DNA from: DATLGB01 sp963726825
GTDB taxonomy: Bacteria; Actinomycetota; Thermoleophilia; Solirubrobacterales; Solirubrobacteraceae
Direction of reading: 5' to 3'
NCBI GenBank assembly: GCA_963726825.1
Contig: CAVSDT010000002.1
Span: forward strand, 558,001-622,000
Length of the DNA stretch: 64,000 nt
Shown here: positions 16,187 through 24,460 of the stretch, piece after piece
How the letters are laid out: every line of letters begins with the position of its first letter
How positions within the stretch are numbered: position 1 is the stretch's first letter
Notes under the pieces: generated by a model
Told to the model about the DNA's origin: nothing
Database searches by the model: none
Seen by the model: the letters and a program-made list of their open reading frames with translations, nothing else
Translations under genes and position numbers: made by a program

Positions 16187-16213
16187 CGGCGGGCCTCACG
16201 CGGGGGCCCGCCG
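16187..16213 (+). terminator. Hairpin after the second pilin gene
   Basis: 9-bp perfect stem CGGCGGGCC with GGCCCGCCG and a 9-nt loop, 21 bp after the pilin stop. Likely terminator separating the pilin from yqeY. Confidence 0.6.
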
Positions 16214-16223
16214 CCGCGGGCTC

Positions 16224-16229
16224 TATCGT
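16224..16229 (+). promoter_or_regulatory. -10 hexamer TATCGT for yqeY operon
   Basis: TATCGT ten bases before the TTG at 16240, one of several identical TATCGT hexamers before starts in this window. Confidence 0.5.
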
Positions 16230-16239
16230 CTTCGGTGGG

Positions 16240-16668
16240 TTGCACCTCACCGAGCAGATCACCGCCGACGTCCGCACCGCCATGAAGGCGGGTGAGAAGG
16301 ACCGCGTCGGCGCGCTCCGGCTGATCCTCGCCGAGCTGCAGAAGGACGCGAAGGAGGGCGCGGGCGACGAGCAGGCGGTGCTGCGCCGCGAGCGCAAGCG
16401 CCGTCGCGACGCCGAGACCGCCTTCCGCGACGCGGGCCGCACCGAGCTCGCCGAGCAGGAGGCCGCCGAGGCCGCCCTGATCGAGACCTACCTGCCCACG
16501 GAGCTGACCGACGACGAGCTGGACGCGCTGGTGCGCGACGCCGTCGCCGCGACCGGCGCCGAGGGGCCACGCGACATGGGCAAGGTCATCAAGCACGTCA
16601 TGGCGACCGCGGACGGCCGCGCGGACGGCAGCCGGGTCTCCTCCAAGGCGAAGGCGGTGCTCGTCTGA
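16240..16668 (+). CDS. yqeY: GatB/YqeY domain protein
   Basis: 142 aa. MKAGEKDRVGALRLILAELQ and the C-terminal TYLPTELTDDELDALV plus DMGKVIKHVMA define the YqeY family, related to the tRNA-binding tail of GatB; exact function unsettled. Start is the TTG at 16240, the only in-frame choice that keeps the conserved N terminus. Its stop overlaps the phoH ATG. Confidence 0.87.
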   Translation: MHLTEQITADVRTAMKAGEKDRVGALRLILAELQKDAKEGAGDEQAVLRRERKRRRDAETAFRDAGRTELAEQEAAEAALIETYLPTELTDDELDALVRDAVAATGAEGPRDMGKVIKHVMATADGRADGSRVSSKAKAVLV

Positions 16669-17642
16669 TGGCCCGCCGCCAGCTCGAGGTCTCCAACGAG
16701 ACGGCCGCGGAGCTCGCCGGCTCCCAGGACCAGGTCCTGCGCGAGCTCGAGGACCGCCTGGACTGCGAGGTGTTCCTGCGCGGCAACGTCGTCACGCTCG
16801 ACGGCGAGGCCGAGGCCGTCGCCAACGGCGCGACCGTCGTGCGGGAGCTGTCCTCGCTCGTGGAGCGCGGCCACTCGCTCGGAGCCGCCACGCTGGACTC
16901 CGTCGCCCGCGTGCTCGACCAGTCCTCCTCGCCCTCCACCGTGCTCGACGACGTCGTGTGGCGCCACCGCAACCTGCGCGTCGCCCCGAAGTCGGTCAAC
17001 CAGAAGCGCTACGTGGACGCGATCCGCGAGAGCACCGTCTCCTTCGGCATCGGCCCGGCCGGCACCGGCAAGACGTTCCTCGCCATCGCGATGGCCGTCG
17101 CCGCCCTGTCGCGGCGCGAGGTCAACCGCATCATCCTGACCCGCCCGGCCGTCGAGGCCGGCGAGCGCCTCGGCTTCCTCCCGGGCGACCTGATGGCGAA
17201 GATCGACCCGTACCTGCGCCCGCTCTTCGATGCACTCAACGACATGCTCGATCCCGAGCGCGTCGCCGCGCACATGGAGAAGGGCGTCATCGAGGTCGCG
17301 CCGCTCGCGTTCATGCGCGGCCGCACGCTCAACGACTCCTTCGTGATCCTCGACGAGGCCCAGAACACCTCGCCCGAGCAGATGAAGATGTTCCTGACCC
17401 GCCTCGGGTTCGGCTCCAAGATGGTCATCAACGGCGACGTCTCCCAGATCGACCTGCCGCGCGACCAGAAGTCCGGGCTGATCGAGGTGGGCGAGATCCT
17501 CGACGGCGTCGAGGGCGTCGGCGTCGTGAAGTTCGGCACCGACGACGTCGTGCGCCACAAGATCGTCCAGCGCATCGTGCAGGCCTACGCCGAGCACGGC
17601 GAGCGCCAGGCTCCCGACATCCGCGCGGCGCGCGGGCGCTAG
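16668..17642 (+). CDS. phoH: PhoH-family ATPase
   Basis: 324 aa. N-terminal KH-like region, then ATPase with Walker A GIGPAGTGKTFLA (about 126-138), ILTRPAVEAGERLGFLPGD and Walker B FVILDEAQNTSPEQMKMFL. PhoH-like proteins are linked to RNA metabolism and sit beside ybeY and era, as here. ATG overlaps the yqeY stop; TAG overlaps the ybeY GTG by one base. Confidence 0.93.
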   Translation: MARRQLEVSNETAAELAGSQDQVLRELEDRLDCEVFLRGNVVTLDGEAEAVANGATVVRELSSLVERGHSLGAATLDSVARVLDQSSSPSTVLDDVVWRHRNLRVAPKSVNQKRYVDAIRESTVSFGIGPAGTGKTFLAIAMAVAALSRREVNRIILTRPAVEAGERLGFLPGDLMAKIDPYLRPLFDALNDMLDPERVAAHMEKGVIEVAPLAFMRGRTLNDSFVILDEAQNTSPEQMKMFLTRLGFGSKMVINGDVSQIDLPRDQKSGLIEVGEILDGVEGVGVVKFGTDDVVRHKIVQRIVQAYAEHGERQAPDIRAARGR

Positions 17643-18019
17643 TGCTCGAGGTCGACGTCGTCGGAGGGGGGCTGCCCGCGCTGCGCGTGGAGGCGCTCAC
17701 CGCGCTCACGCTCGCGTCCGCGGGCATCGACGACGGGCACCTCGCGGTGTCCTTCGTCGACGAGGAGCACATCACCGACCTCAACGCCGAGCACCGCGAC
17801 AAGCCGGAGCCCACCGACGTGCTCTCGTTCCCGGTCGACGAGGCGGGCGAGTCCTTCGGCCCGCGCGAGCTCGGCGACGTGATCATCTGCCCGGCCCACA
17901 CCGAGGACCTCGAGGAGGCCGTCGTCCACGGCATCCTCCACCTCGTCGGGATGGACCACGAGACCGACCACGGCGAGATGCTCGCCCTCCAGGCCCAGCT
18001 CTTGAGCTGGATGCGATGA
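17642..18019 (+). CDS. ybeY: Endoribonuclease YbeY (16S rRNA maturation)
   Basis: 125 aa. The metal site HGILHLVGMDHETD (H-x3-H-x5-H) and TDVLSFPVDE are the family signature. YbeY takes part in 16S rRNA 3'-end processing and ribosome quality control. GTG 17642 chosen because it overlaps the phoH stop and gives the usual VEV-type N terminus. Confidence 0.93.
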   Translation: MLEVDVVGGGLPALRVEALTALTLASAGIDDGHLAVSFVDEEHITDLNAEHRDKPEPTDVLSFPVDEAGESFGPRELGDVIICPAHTEDLEEAVVHGILHLVGMDHETDHGEMLALQAQLLSWMR

Positions 18020-18933
18020 CCCGCGCGGGCTTCGTCGCGATCGCGGGACGCCCCAACGTCGGCAAGTCCACGCTGGTCAACGCCGTCGTCGGCGCGAAGG
18101 TCGCGATCGTCTCCGACAAGCCGCAGACGACCCGGCGGGCCATCCGCGGCGTTGCCACGCAGCCCGAGGCGGAGGGCCAGGACGGCTGGCAGATGGTCCT
18201 CTGCGACCTGCCGGGCGTGCAGCGCCCGCGCGACGAGCTGACGGCGCGGATGCAGAAGCGCGTCGACACCGAGATCGGCGACGCCGACGCGGTGCTGTTC
18301 ATGCTCAACGGCTCCCAGGGCGTCGGCGGCGGGGGCGACCGCTTCATCGCCGAGGCCGTCGCGGCCGGCAAGGGCCGCCACCCGGTGACGATCGCCGTCA
18401 ACAAGACCGACCGGCTCGACAACGCGGGCCACGTCCGCGCGCTCTCGGCCGCGGCCGACCTGGACGCCGAGTTCGGCATCGACGCCGAGATCTTCCCCAT
18501 CTCCGCCCGCACCGGCGAGGGCGTCGAGGCCCTGATCGCCCACCTCACGGGGCAGCTGCCCGAGGGGCCGTTCCTGTATCCGCTCGACGAGGTCACCGAC
18601 CAGCGCCAGGAGGTGTGGCTGGCCGAGCTCGTCCGCGAGCAGGTGCTGCGCCGCACCCGCCAGGAGGTCCCGCACGCCGTCGAGGTGGCGGTCGAGGAGG
18701 TCGTCGACCGCGGTGACGTCGTGCTCGTCACGGGCGCGATCTGGGTCGAGGCGGAGTCCCAGAAGGGCATCCTCATCGGCGCCGGCGGCAAGATGATCCG
18801 CGACATCGGCTCCGCCGCGCGGCGCGAGATCGAGCGCGAGACCGAGCGGCACGTGCACCTGGACCTCTCCGTGCGCGTGCGCCGGTCCTGGCGGGGGGAC
18901 GAGCAGGCGCTCGACCGCCTCGGCATCACGTGA
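18016..18933 (+). CDS. era: Ribosome-associated GTPase Era
   Basis: 305 aa. G1 GRPNVGKST, G3 DLPG, G4 NKTD, G5 ISARTGEGV, followed by a KH domain with IGAGGKMIRDIG. Era binds 16S rRNA during 30S assembly. ATG overlaps the ybeY stop (ATGA); its stop overlaps the next GTG. Confidence 0.95.
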   Translation: MTRAGFVAIAGRPNVGKSTLVNAVVGAKVAIVSDKPQTTRRAIRGVATQPEAEGQDGWQMVLCDLPGVQRPRDELTARMQKRVDTEIGDADAVLFMLNGSQGVGGGGDRFIAEAVAAGKGRHPVTIAVNKTDRLDNAGHVRALSAAADLDAEFGIDAEIFPISARTGEGVEALIAHLTGQLPEGPFLYPLDEVTDQRQEVWLAELVREQVLRRTRQEVPHAVEVAVEEVVDRGDVVLVTGAIWVEAESQKGILIGAGGKMIRDIGSAARREIERETERHVHLDLSVRVRRSWRGDEQALDRLGIT

Positions 18934-19370
18934 CCGACGGCTACCGCAACCAGGGCTTCGCGGCACTGCTCGGGGTCATGGGCACCGTCTTCGGGCTCGG
19001 CGCGATCGTCTACGTCGTCACGGGCCGCGCCGGCTGGCCGCCCATGCTCGTCGTCGTCGCACTCGCGGTCTTCACGGTGGCGCGCCTCGCGCGCGCCGGC
19101 GTGTTCGTCGAGGAGGGGGGCGTGAAGGTCCTCAACCCGCTGCGCACCGTGCGCGTCCCGTGGGAGGAGGTCGCCGGCTTCTCGCTCAAGCCCTCCGGCG
19201 GCTTCGCCGCGGTCGGCTTCGTCGACCTCGTCGACGGCGGTCGCGTCCAGGCGTGGGGCATCCAGGCCCGCAACAAGCACCCCGGCGCCATGCAGGCGCC
19301 CGAGGCGGCGATCCGGGCCCTGCAGGCACGCTTCGAAGCCGAGCGCGCCCGCAGGACCCAGGAGCCCTAG
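18930..19370 (+). CDS. Bacterial PH-domain membrane protein
   Basis: 146 aa. Two membrane helices (about 10-30 and 37-53), then a PH-like beta domain with GVFVEEGGVKVLNPLRTVRVPWEEVAGF. This layout matches bacterial PH (DUF304-like) membrane proteins of unknown role. Last gene of the yqeY-era operon, GTG overlapping the era stop. Its TAG directly abuts the stop of the convergent protease gene. Confidence 0.8.
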   Translation: MTDGYRNQGFAALLGVMGTVFGLGAIVYVVTGRAGWPPMLVVVALAVFTVARLARAGVFVEEGGVKVLNPLRTVRVPWEEVAGFSLKPSGGFAAVGFVDLVDGGRVQAWGIQARNKHPGAMQAPEAAIRALQARFEAERARRTQEP

Positions 19371-20195
19371 CTACGGCACCGGCACCAGCGGGCCCGTGAA
19401 CGGCTCGGTGCCGTTGACGAGCTGCACACCGGAGAAGTCCGCGAACGAGCGCGCGTACGCGAGCTCACGCGAGAGGTCGCCGACCCCGTTGCCGGTCGGG
19501 ATGGGCGCGATCTGCAGCGTCGAGAGGACGCCGAAGGCGTTGCCCTGCTTGTCCATGAAGCCCGAGCCGGAGTCGCCCGGGATGCCCGGGGTGACCGTCT
19601 CGACGACGTGGTTCCAGCCGCCGGAGTCCTGCTGCAGCTGCACCCCCTCCTTCGGGCTGAGCTGCTCGATGCCGCCGCGCAGGATCGAGTTGCCGTAGGA
19701 GACGACCTTGCCGCCGACGGGCACGCTGTCGGCGAGCCCGGTCGGGCCGCCCCAGAACGGGACGGACGGGTTGACCTTCGCAGCGTCCGCCGGTGCGAGC
19801 TTGACGAGCGCGATGTCGTTGTAGGCGCAGGTGTCCGGGTCGGTCTCGCCGCGCTGCTGCATCCGGATCCACGAGTTGTAGACCATCGTGGCGGGCTGGC
19901 TGGCCCCGTCCACGTCGACGCGGGTGCCCTCGGGCAACGACTGGGAGTCACAACCGTCGGTCTCGGTGGAGCCGCCCGTGCCGGAGCAGTGCGCGGCCTG
20001 GCCGATCAGCACGTCGGCGCCGTTGGTGTAGACGAAGTTCGCGGTGCAGGACCCACCGTCGGTGGTCGTGTTGACCCCTGGGTGGATCGGGGCCGACGCG
20101 GCCGGCGCCCAGTTCGCGGCGACGGCCGGACCGGCCGCGATCAGCGCGACGACAACGGCGAACAACGGCGCGAGCCGCTTGGTGATGCGAGTCAT
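19371..20195 (-). CDS. Secreted trypsin-like serine protease
   Basis: 274 aa. Signal peptide MTRITKRLAPLFAVVVALIA with cleavage near AVAA, then an S1-type domain with catalytic H69 (AAHC), D127 (NDIALV) and S209 (GDSGSG); paired cysteines at 50/70 and 82/123 suggest disulfides. ATG 20195 is preceded by GGGGGAG and starts the signal peptide; an earlier ATG would add 27 residues of leader. Likely exported endopeptidase; substrate unknown. Adjacent to a surface Ig-repeat protein on the same strand but separated by a hairpin. Confidence 0.88.
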   Translation of the reverse strand: MTRITKRLAPLFAVVVALIAAGPAVAANWAPAASAPIHPGVNTTTDGGSCTANFVYTNGADVLIGQAAHCSGTGGSTETDGCDSQSLPEGTRVDVDGASQPATMVYNSWIRMQQRGETDPDTCAYNDIALVKLAPADAAKVNPSVPFWGGPTGLADSVPVGGKVVSYGNSILRGGIEQLSPKEGVQLQQDSGGWNHVVETVTPGIPGDSGSGFMDKQGNAFGVLSTLQIAPIPTGNGVGDLSRELAYARSFADFSGVQLVNGTEPFTGPLVPVP

Positions 20196-20227
20196 AGGTG
20201 CTCCCCCTGTGAGCTTGAATGGACTCC

Positions 20228-20255
20228 GATGCGCCCACCCGGCGGCGGGCGCATC
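20228..20255 (-). terminator. Hairpin between the Ig-repeat and protease genes
   Basis: 9-bp perfect stem (GATGCGCCC with GGGCGCATC), 10-nt loop, 31 bp after the stop of the Ig-repeat gene. Probable terminator that separates it from the protease. Confidence 0.55.
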
Positions 20256-20285
20256 AATCCAACCGTAGCGTTGCAACGCGCCCGT

Positions 20286-22577
20286 TCAAGGGCGGCTGCG
20301 CGCAGCCGGACGCCGGTGCGTCACCTTCAGCGTCACCCGCGCCCTCGTCCTGACGCGCCGGCCGGCCCCGTTCCTGGTCGTCGTGACCAGCGTGACCTCG
20401 AGGCGCCGCACGTGGGCCAGCAGGCGCTTGCCCCTGCGGTTGAGCTTGACGACGATCCGCGCCTTCCGGCCGGGCCGGACCTTGAAGCGGGAGCTGCCGA
20501 TGCGGACCCGCTTCGCGCCGCGTGACCGCGGCGCCGAGAAGACGATCCGTCCGGCGCAGGCGACCTTCGCGGCGGCGGGGCACCTGACGGTGATGCTGCT
20601 GCGCAGCACGCTGCCCCTGACCCGCGCGCGAGCCGAGCGGGAAGGTGCGACGACCGCGACCGGCGACGCGGGGGAGGGCGTGACCGCCGGCGGGACGGCG
20701 GGGGTGGGCGGGGGCTCGCTCGCCGGCGCGGGGGCGACCGGGGCGACCGGGGGTGGTGCCGGGGCGCCGGGGGAGGCCGGGGAGATCGTCAGCGTCTGCG
20801 TGGCCCGCCCGACGTTGCCGGCCGGGTCCGCCACGGCGGCGGTCACCGTCCAGGTGCCCGGCCCGACGACCTCGGGCGTGGCGTTCCACGTCCCGTTCGG
20901 CTGCACGAGGGTCGTCCGGGTCTGCCCGGCGAGGGTCACCGTGACCGTCGTCGCGGCCGGCGCGTCGGAGGTCCCGGTGATCGTCGGGGCGGTGTTGGCG
21001 GTGGTCACCGATGAGCCGCCGTCGATGGCCACCACGGGCGCGACGGTGTCGACGGTGAGGCGCTGGACCGCGGCGGTGCCGTTGCCGACCGCGTCGGTGA
21101 CGGTGGCGGTGACGCGGTGCGGGCCGTCCGACAGGCGGGACACCGGCACGGACCAGGCGCCGCCGGTCCCCACCGCGGTGGTGAGCGTCTCGTCGGCGAG
21201 CGTCACCGTGACGGGGGTGCCCTGGGCCTCGTCGGTCGTGCCGGCGAGCACGGGGGTCGCGTCGTTGGTCAGCGCGGTCGCGCCGCCGTCGATCGTCAAC
21301 GCGGGGGCGGTGGTGTCGACCGTCAGCTCCTGGACGGCCGTCGTCGAGTTGCCGGCGGGGTCGGCGACGCTGGCGGTGACCGTCACGGTGCCGTCGGCCA
21401 GGGGGGCCGGCGTCACGTTCCACCGTCCGTCGTCGTCGACGAGCGCCGCCCGCGACTGCGAGCCGACGAGCACCCGGACGACCGTGCCCGGGTCGGCGTC
21501 GGTGGTCCCCGTGAGGGTCGGCGTGGCGTCGTTGGTGGCGACGGCCGGCCCCCCGTCGATGCGCAAGAGCGGCGGGACGGTGTCGACGGTCAGCCGCTGG
21601 GTCGCGGTGCGCTCGTTGCCGACGGCGTCGGTGACGGACGCGGTGATGGTGTAGGTCCCGTTGGCCAGCCGCGGCGCGGCCAGCGACCACGCGCCCCCGG
21701 CGGGGGTGACGGTCAGCGTCTCCCCGTTGACCGTCACGGTGACGACCCCGGGGGACTCGACGTCGGTGGTGCCGCTGAGCGTCGGGGTGCTGTCGGGCGT
21801 CGTCGCGGTCGCGCCGCCGGAGATGGTGACGTCGGGCGCGGCGCTGAAGACCTCGTTCTCGTCGAGGGTCAGCGCGCCGCCGAGGGCGAAGGCGCGGCCG
21901 TTGACCGTGGTCCCGTTGCCGATCCCGACGGCGTCGTGGGCCATCAGGGTCCCGGCGAAGCGCGCACCCGCGCCGACCGCGCCCGCGCCGTTGACCTGCC
22001 AGAACACGTGGTCCGCACGGGCGCCGCCGGCGAGCACGACGCGGCTGCCGGCGGCCATGGCCAGCGCGCCTCCGACCTGGAAGACGAAGACGGCGTCGCG
22101 ATCGCCGCCGGCGTCGAGGGTCACGGTGGTGGTGTTCGATCCGGCGCCGGCGATCGTGTGCAGGCCGGGGGCGACGGTCGTGCCCGCCAGCGCGCCGGGC
22201 AGCACGGCGCCGCCGGTCCGCGCCGCCACCTCGGCGTAGGCGGCGCTCACGTCGGCGTGGGCCTGGGCGGCGGCCGCATCGCCGACGTGCCGGGTGCCGG
22301 TCACCACGCCGGGCGGGAAGCCCGTCGGCTGGGTGTCGGGCTTGACGCCGAGGTCGCCGTGGAGGGTCGTGCGCGGCGCACCGGGGGCGCTGACGGTGTT
22401 CCCGATCGAGGCCCCGCTGAGCGCCGCGTAGCCCGAGGCGGTCTTCAGGTCGACCGTCGCGGTGCCCGCGACGCCCGCGGTGGCGGACGGGGCGAGCGCG
22501 GCGAGACCGAACACCAGCGCCAGCCAGAGCAGCACGAGACGGCGGACACTTCGATGCGACGTCGGCGTGCCGACCAT
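20286..22577 (-). CDS. Ice-binding-like (DUF3494) protein with Ig-like repeats
   Basis: 763 aa. Signal peptide to about residue 34 (LALVFGLAALAPSATA). Residues 38-245 match the DUF3494/ice-binding fold: GYAALSGASIGNTV, HGDLGVKP, GFPPGVV, DAVFVFQVGGALAMAAGS, HVFWQVNG and GRAFALGGALTLDENEV. Four Ig-like repeats follow (about 250-625), each with a TPTLxGTTD-type start and a GTYTITASVTDAVGN-type end. A Pro-rich linker and a basic C-terminal domain (about 680-763) close the protein. Likely a secreted adhesin; in other bacteria DUF3494 domains bind ice, but ice binding here is not shown. No LPXTG or membrane anchor seen. Confidence 0.85.
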   Translation of the reverse strand: MVGTPTSHRSVRRLVLLWLALVFGLAALAPSATAGVAGTATVDLKTASGYAALSGASIGNTVSAPGAPRTTLHGDLGVKPDTQPTGFPPGVVTGTRHVGDAAAAQAHADVSAAYAEVAARTGGAVLPGALAGTTVAPGLHTIAGAGSNTTTVTLDAGGDRDAVFVFQVGGALAMAAGSRVVLAGGARADHVFWQVNGAGAVGAGARFAGTLMAHDAVGIGNGTTVNGRAFALGGALTLDENEVFSAAPDVTISGGATATTPDSTPTLSGTTDVESPGVVTVTVNGETLTVTPAGGAWSLAAPRLANGTYTITASVTDAVGNERTATQRLTVDTVPPLLRIDGGPAVATNDATPTLTGTTDADPGTVVRVLVGSQSRAALVDDDGRWNVTPAPLADGTVTVTASVADPAGNSTTAVQELTVDTTAPALTIDGGATALTNDATPVLAGTTDEAQGTPVTVTLADETLTTAVGTGGAWSVPVSRLSDGPHRVTATVTDAVGNGTAAVQRLTVDTVAPVVAIDGGSSVTTANTAPTITGTSDAPAATTVTVTLAGQTRTTLVQPNGTWNATPEVVGPGTWTVTAAVADPAGNVGRATQTLTISPASPGAPAPPPVAPVAPAPASEPPPTPAVPPAVTPSPASPVAVVAPSRSARARVRGSVLRSSITVRCPAAAKVACAGRIVFSAPRSRGAKRVRIGSSRFKVRPGRKARIVVKLNRRGKRLLAHVRRLEVTLVTTTRNGAGRRVRTRARVTLKVTHRRPAARSRP

Positions 22578-22658
22578 GGGGGCCCCTTCGGAGAAGCGGG
22601 GGCTGCCCGAGCCCGGCGGTCGACACGAGGTGTCGCCCTCCCCATCGGCAGGGGCGGC

Positions 22659-23603
22659 TCAGGACGCGAGCGACCGCGTCCGTTCAAGCCCCCGCGCGAG
22701 GCGCTCCCCGAGGTCGCGGTGCGCGTCGAGGTCCAGCGGGCCGTCGAAGCGGTGGGGCAGGGTGAGGACGGGCGCCCGCGCGTCCTTGCGCAACCGGCGC
22801 ACGTGGCCGCGCTGGGTGCGCGCGCGCCGCTCGACCGCGACGGCCGCCGCAGCCGCCGGGGCGAGGGCGCCGAGGCCGGCGACGTCGGCGAGCGCGTCCA
22901 CCTCCGCGGCCTTCAGGCGCTCGGGCAGCAGGCCGTTGACGACGATCGCGTCCAGCTGCGCGCCGACGGCCTCGGGCAGCATGTCCTCGAGCATCAGCGT
23001 CTCGTTGACCGGCATCTCCTCCGCGAGGGCGACGGCGACGTAGGCCGTGCGCTCCGGGTCGCCGAGCATCGCGCTGATCTTCGTCGCCTGGCGCCGGATC
23101 GGGCCGACGCGGGCGATGTCCCCGAACGTCTGGGGCGTCTTGAGCATCGCCATCCCATGGCCCGACGCCGGCGCGTCGACGACGACCGTGTCGTAGGTGC
23201 GGTCGCCGGACTCCCAGCGGTGGTCCTGCGCGAGCTCCCAGACCTTCGCGACGGTGATGAGCTCCTTGGCCCCCGGAGCGGCGGCGACGAAGTACCCGAA
23301 CGCCTGCGAGCGGGTGAGCACCTTCAGCGCCGCGCCGCCGACCTGCTTGCCCAGCCAGGCGCGCAGCGCCTCCTGCGGGTCGATCGTGATCGCGTACAGG
23401 TCCTCCGCGAGGCGCACCTCCCGCTCGGTCCCCACGTCGGCGAACAGGCGTGACATGGCGGACTGCTCGGCGACCTCGCAGACGATCGTGCGCCGGCCGC
23501 GGGCGGCGGCGGCAAGCCCCAGCGAGGCCGCGACCGTCGTCTTGCCGACCCCGCCCTTGCCGGTCACGTAGATGAGGTCGCGCTCGAGGACGGGCGGGGG
23601 CAT
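22659..23603 (-). CDS. ArsA/Get3-family ATPase
   Basis: 314 aa. Walker A GKGGVGKTTVAASLG (15-29), switch region DTVVVDAPASGHGMAML and the LTRSQAF segment fit the ArsA/GET3 family. No arsenite cysteines are evident, so a role in arsenic export is unlikely; actinobacterial members of unknown function are common. Divergent from the phytoene synthase gene across 25 bp with overlapping -10 elements. Confidence 0.87.
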   Translation of the reverse strand: MPPPVLERDLIYVTGKGGVGKTTVAASLGLAAAARGRRTIVCEVAEQSAMSRLFADVGTEREVRLAEDLYAITIDPQEALRAWLGKQVGGAALKVLTRSQAFGYFVAAAPGAKELITVAKVWELAQDHRWESGDRTYDTVVVDAPASGHGMAMLKTPQTFGDIARVGPIRRQATKISAMLGDPERTAYVAVALAEEMPVNETLMLEDMLPEAVGAQLDAIVVNGLLPERLKAAEVDALADVAGLGALAPAAAAAVAVERRARTQRGHVRRLRKDARAPVLTLPHRFDGPLDLDAHRDLGERLARGLERTRSLAS

Positions 23604-23609
23604 GGACGG

Positions 23610-23615
23610 AATCTA
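23610..23615 (-). promoter_or_regulatory. -10 hexamer TAGATT for the ArsA-like gene
   Basis: Minus-strand TAGATT six bases before ATG 23603; overlaps the plus-strand TAGACT through the palindrome TCTAGA. Confidence 0.55.
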
Positions 23616-23619
23616 GACT
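23614..23619 (+). promoter_or_regulatory. -10 hexamer TAGACT for the phytoene synthase gene
   Basis: TAGACT nine bases before ATG 23629; shares TCTAGA with the divergent hexamer. Confidence 0.55.
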
Positions 23620-23628
23620 CAGCACTCG

Positions 23629-24417
23629 ATGGACGAGGCCCTTCTCGACGCGTACGACCACTGCCGCCGGATGCAGCGTCGCCACGATCCCACCTACTAC
23701 TGGGCCACGCGCCGTCTCCCGTCCGACGTGCGCCCGGCCACGCACGCCCTGTACGGGTACGTGCGCACCGCCGACGAGCTCGTCGACGGCCCGCGTCGCG
23801 CGCACGACCCGCAGGCCCGCGTCGACGCGCTCGACGCCTGGGAGGCCGAGCTGGACGCGCCGCGCCATCCCGTCGCACTCGCGCTCGCCGACGCGGCCGG
23901 CCGCCACGGCCTGCCGCTGACGGAGCTGCATCAGTACATGGACTCCATGCGCCTGGACTGCGGCCCGATCCGGATGGGGACCTGGGACGAGCTGGACGCC
24001 TACATGGACGGCTCGGCCGGCACCGTCGGGCGGATCATGGCCGACCTGCTCGGCGCCCAGGACCGCGCGGCCTTCGGCCGCATGGGCCGCGCCTTCCAGC
24101 TGACGAACTTCCTCCGCGACGCGCGTGAGGACGCCGGCCTCGGCCGCATGTACCTCCCCGTCGAGGGGCCCGGCGACGATCATCTGCGCCGCGTGGTGCA
24201 GGACGGCGTCCGGCGCGCGCGCGCCGACTTCGCCCGCTGCGAGGGGGCCGTCGCCGGGGCGCCCGCCCGCGTGCGTCCCGGCATCCGCATCGCCCTCGCG
24301 GTGTACGGCCGGGTGCTCGACCGCATCGAGGCGGTCGGCTTCGACGTCATGGGCCGGCGCACGGCGGCCGCGCCGTGGCAGGTCGCCGCGGCGACGCTGG
24401 GCGCGCTGCGCCCATGA
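23629..24417 (+). CDS. Squalene/phytoene synthase family protein
   Basis: 262 aa trans-isoprenyl diphosphate synthase. Aspartate-rich motifs RTADELVD (about 46-53) and NFLRDAREDAGLGRMYLP (about 163-180) bind the two prenyl diphosphates through Mg2+. Head-to-head condensation would give squalene (hopanoids) or phytoene (carotenoids); the sequence alone does not decide. Followed 44 bp later by an FAD oxidoreductase that could act on the isoprenoid product. Confidence 0.88.
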   Translation: MDEALLDAYDHCRRMQRRHDPTYYWATRRLPSDVRPATHALYGYVRTADELVDGPRRAHDPQARVDALDAWEAELDAPRHPVALALADAAGRHGLPLTELHQYMDSMRLDCGPIRMGTWDELDAYMDGSAGTVGRIMADLLGAQDRAAFGRMGRAFQLTNFLRDAREDAGLGRMYLPVEGPGDDHLRRVVQDGVRRARADFARCEGAVAGAPARVRPGIRIALAVYGRVLDRIEAVGFDVMGRRTAAAPWQVAAATLGALRP

Positions 24418-24460
24418 CCGTCGCGGCGGGGCGGGGCGCCCCCGGACCGCGGTCGGCCCC

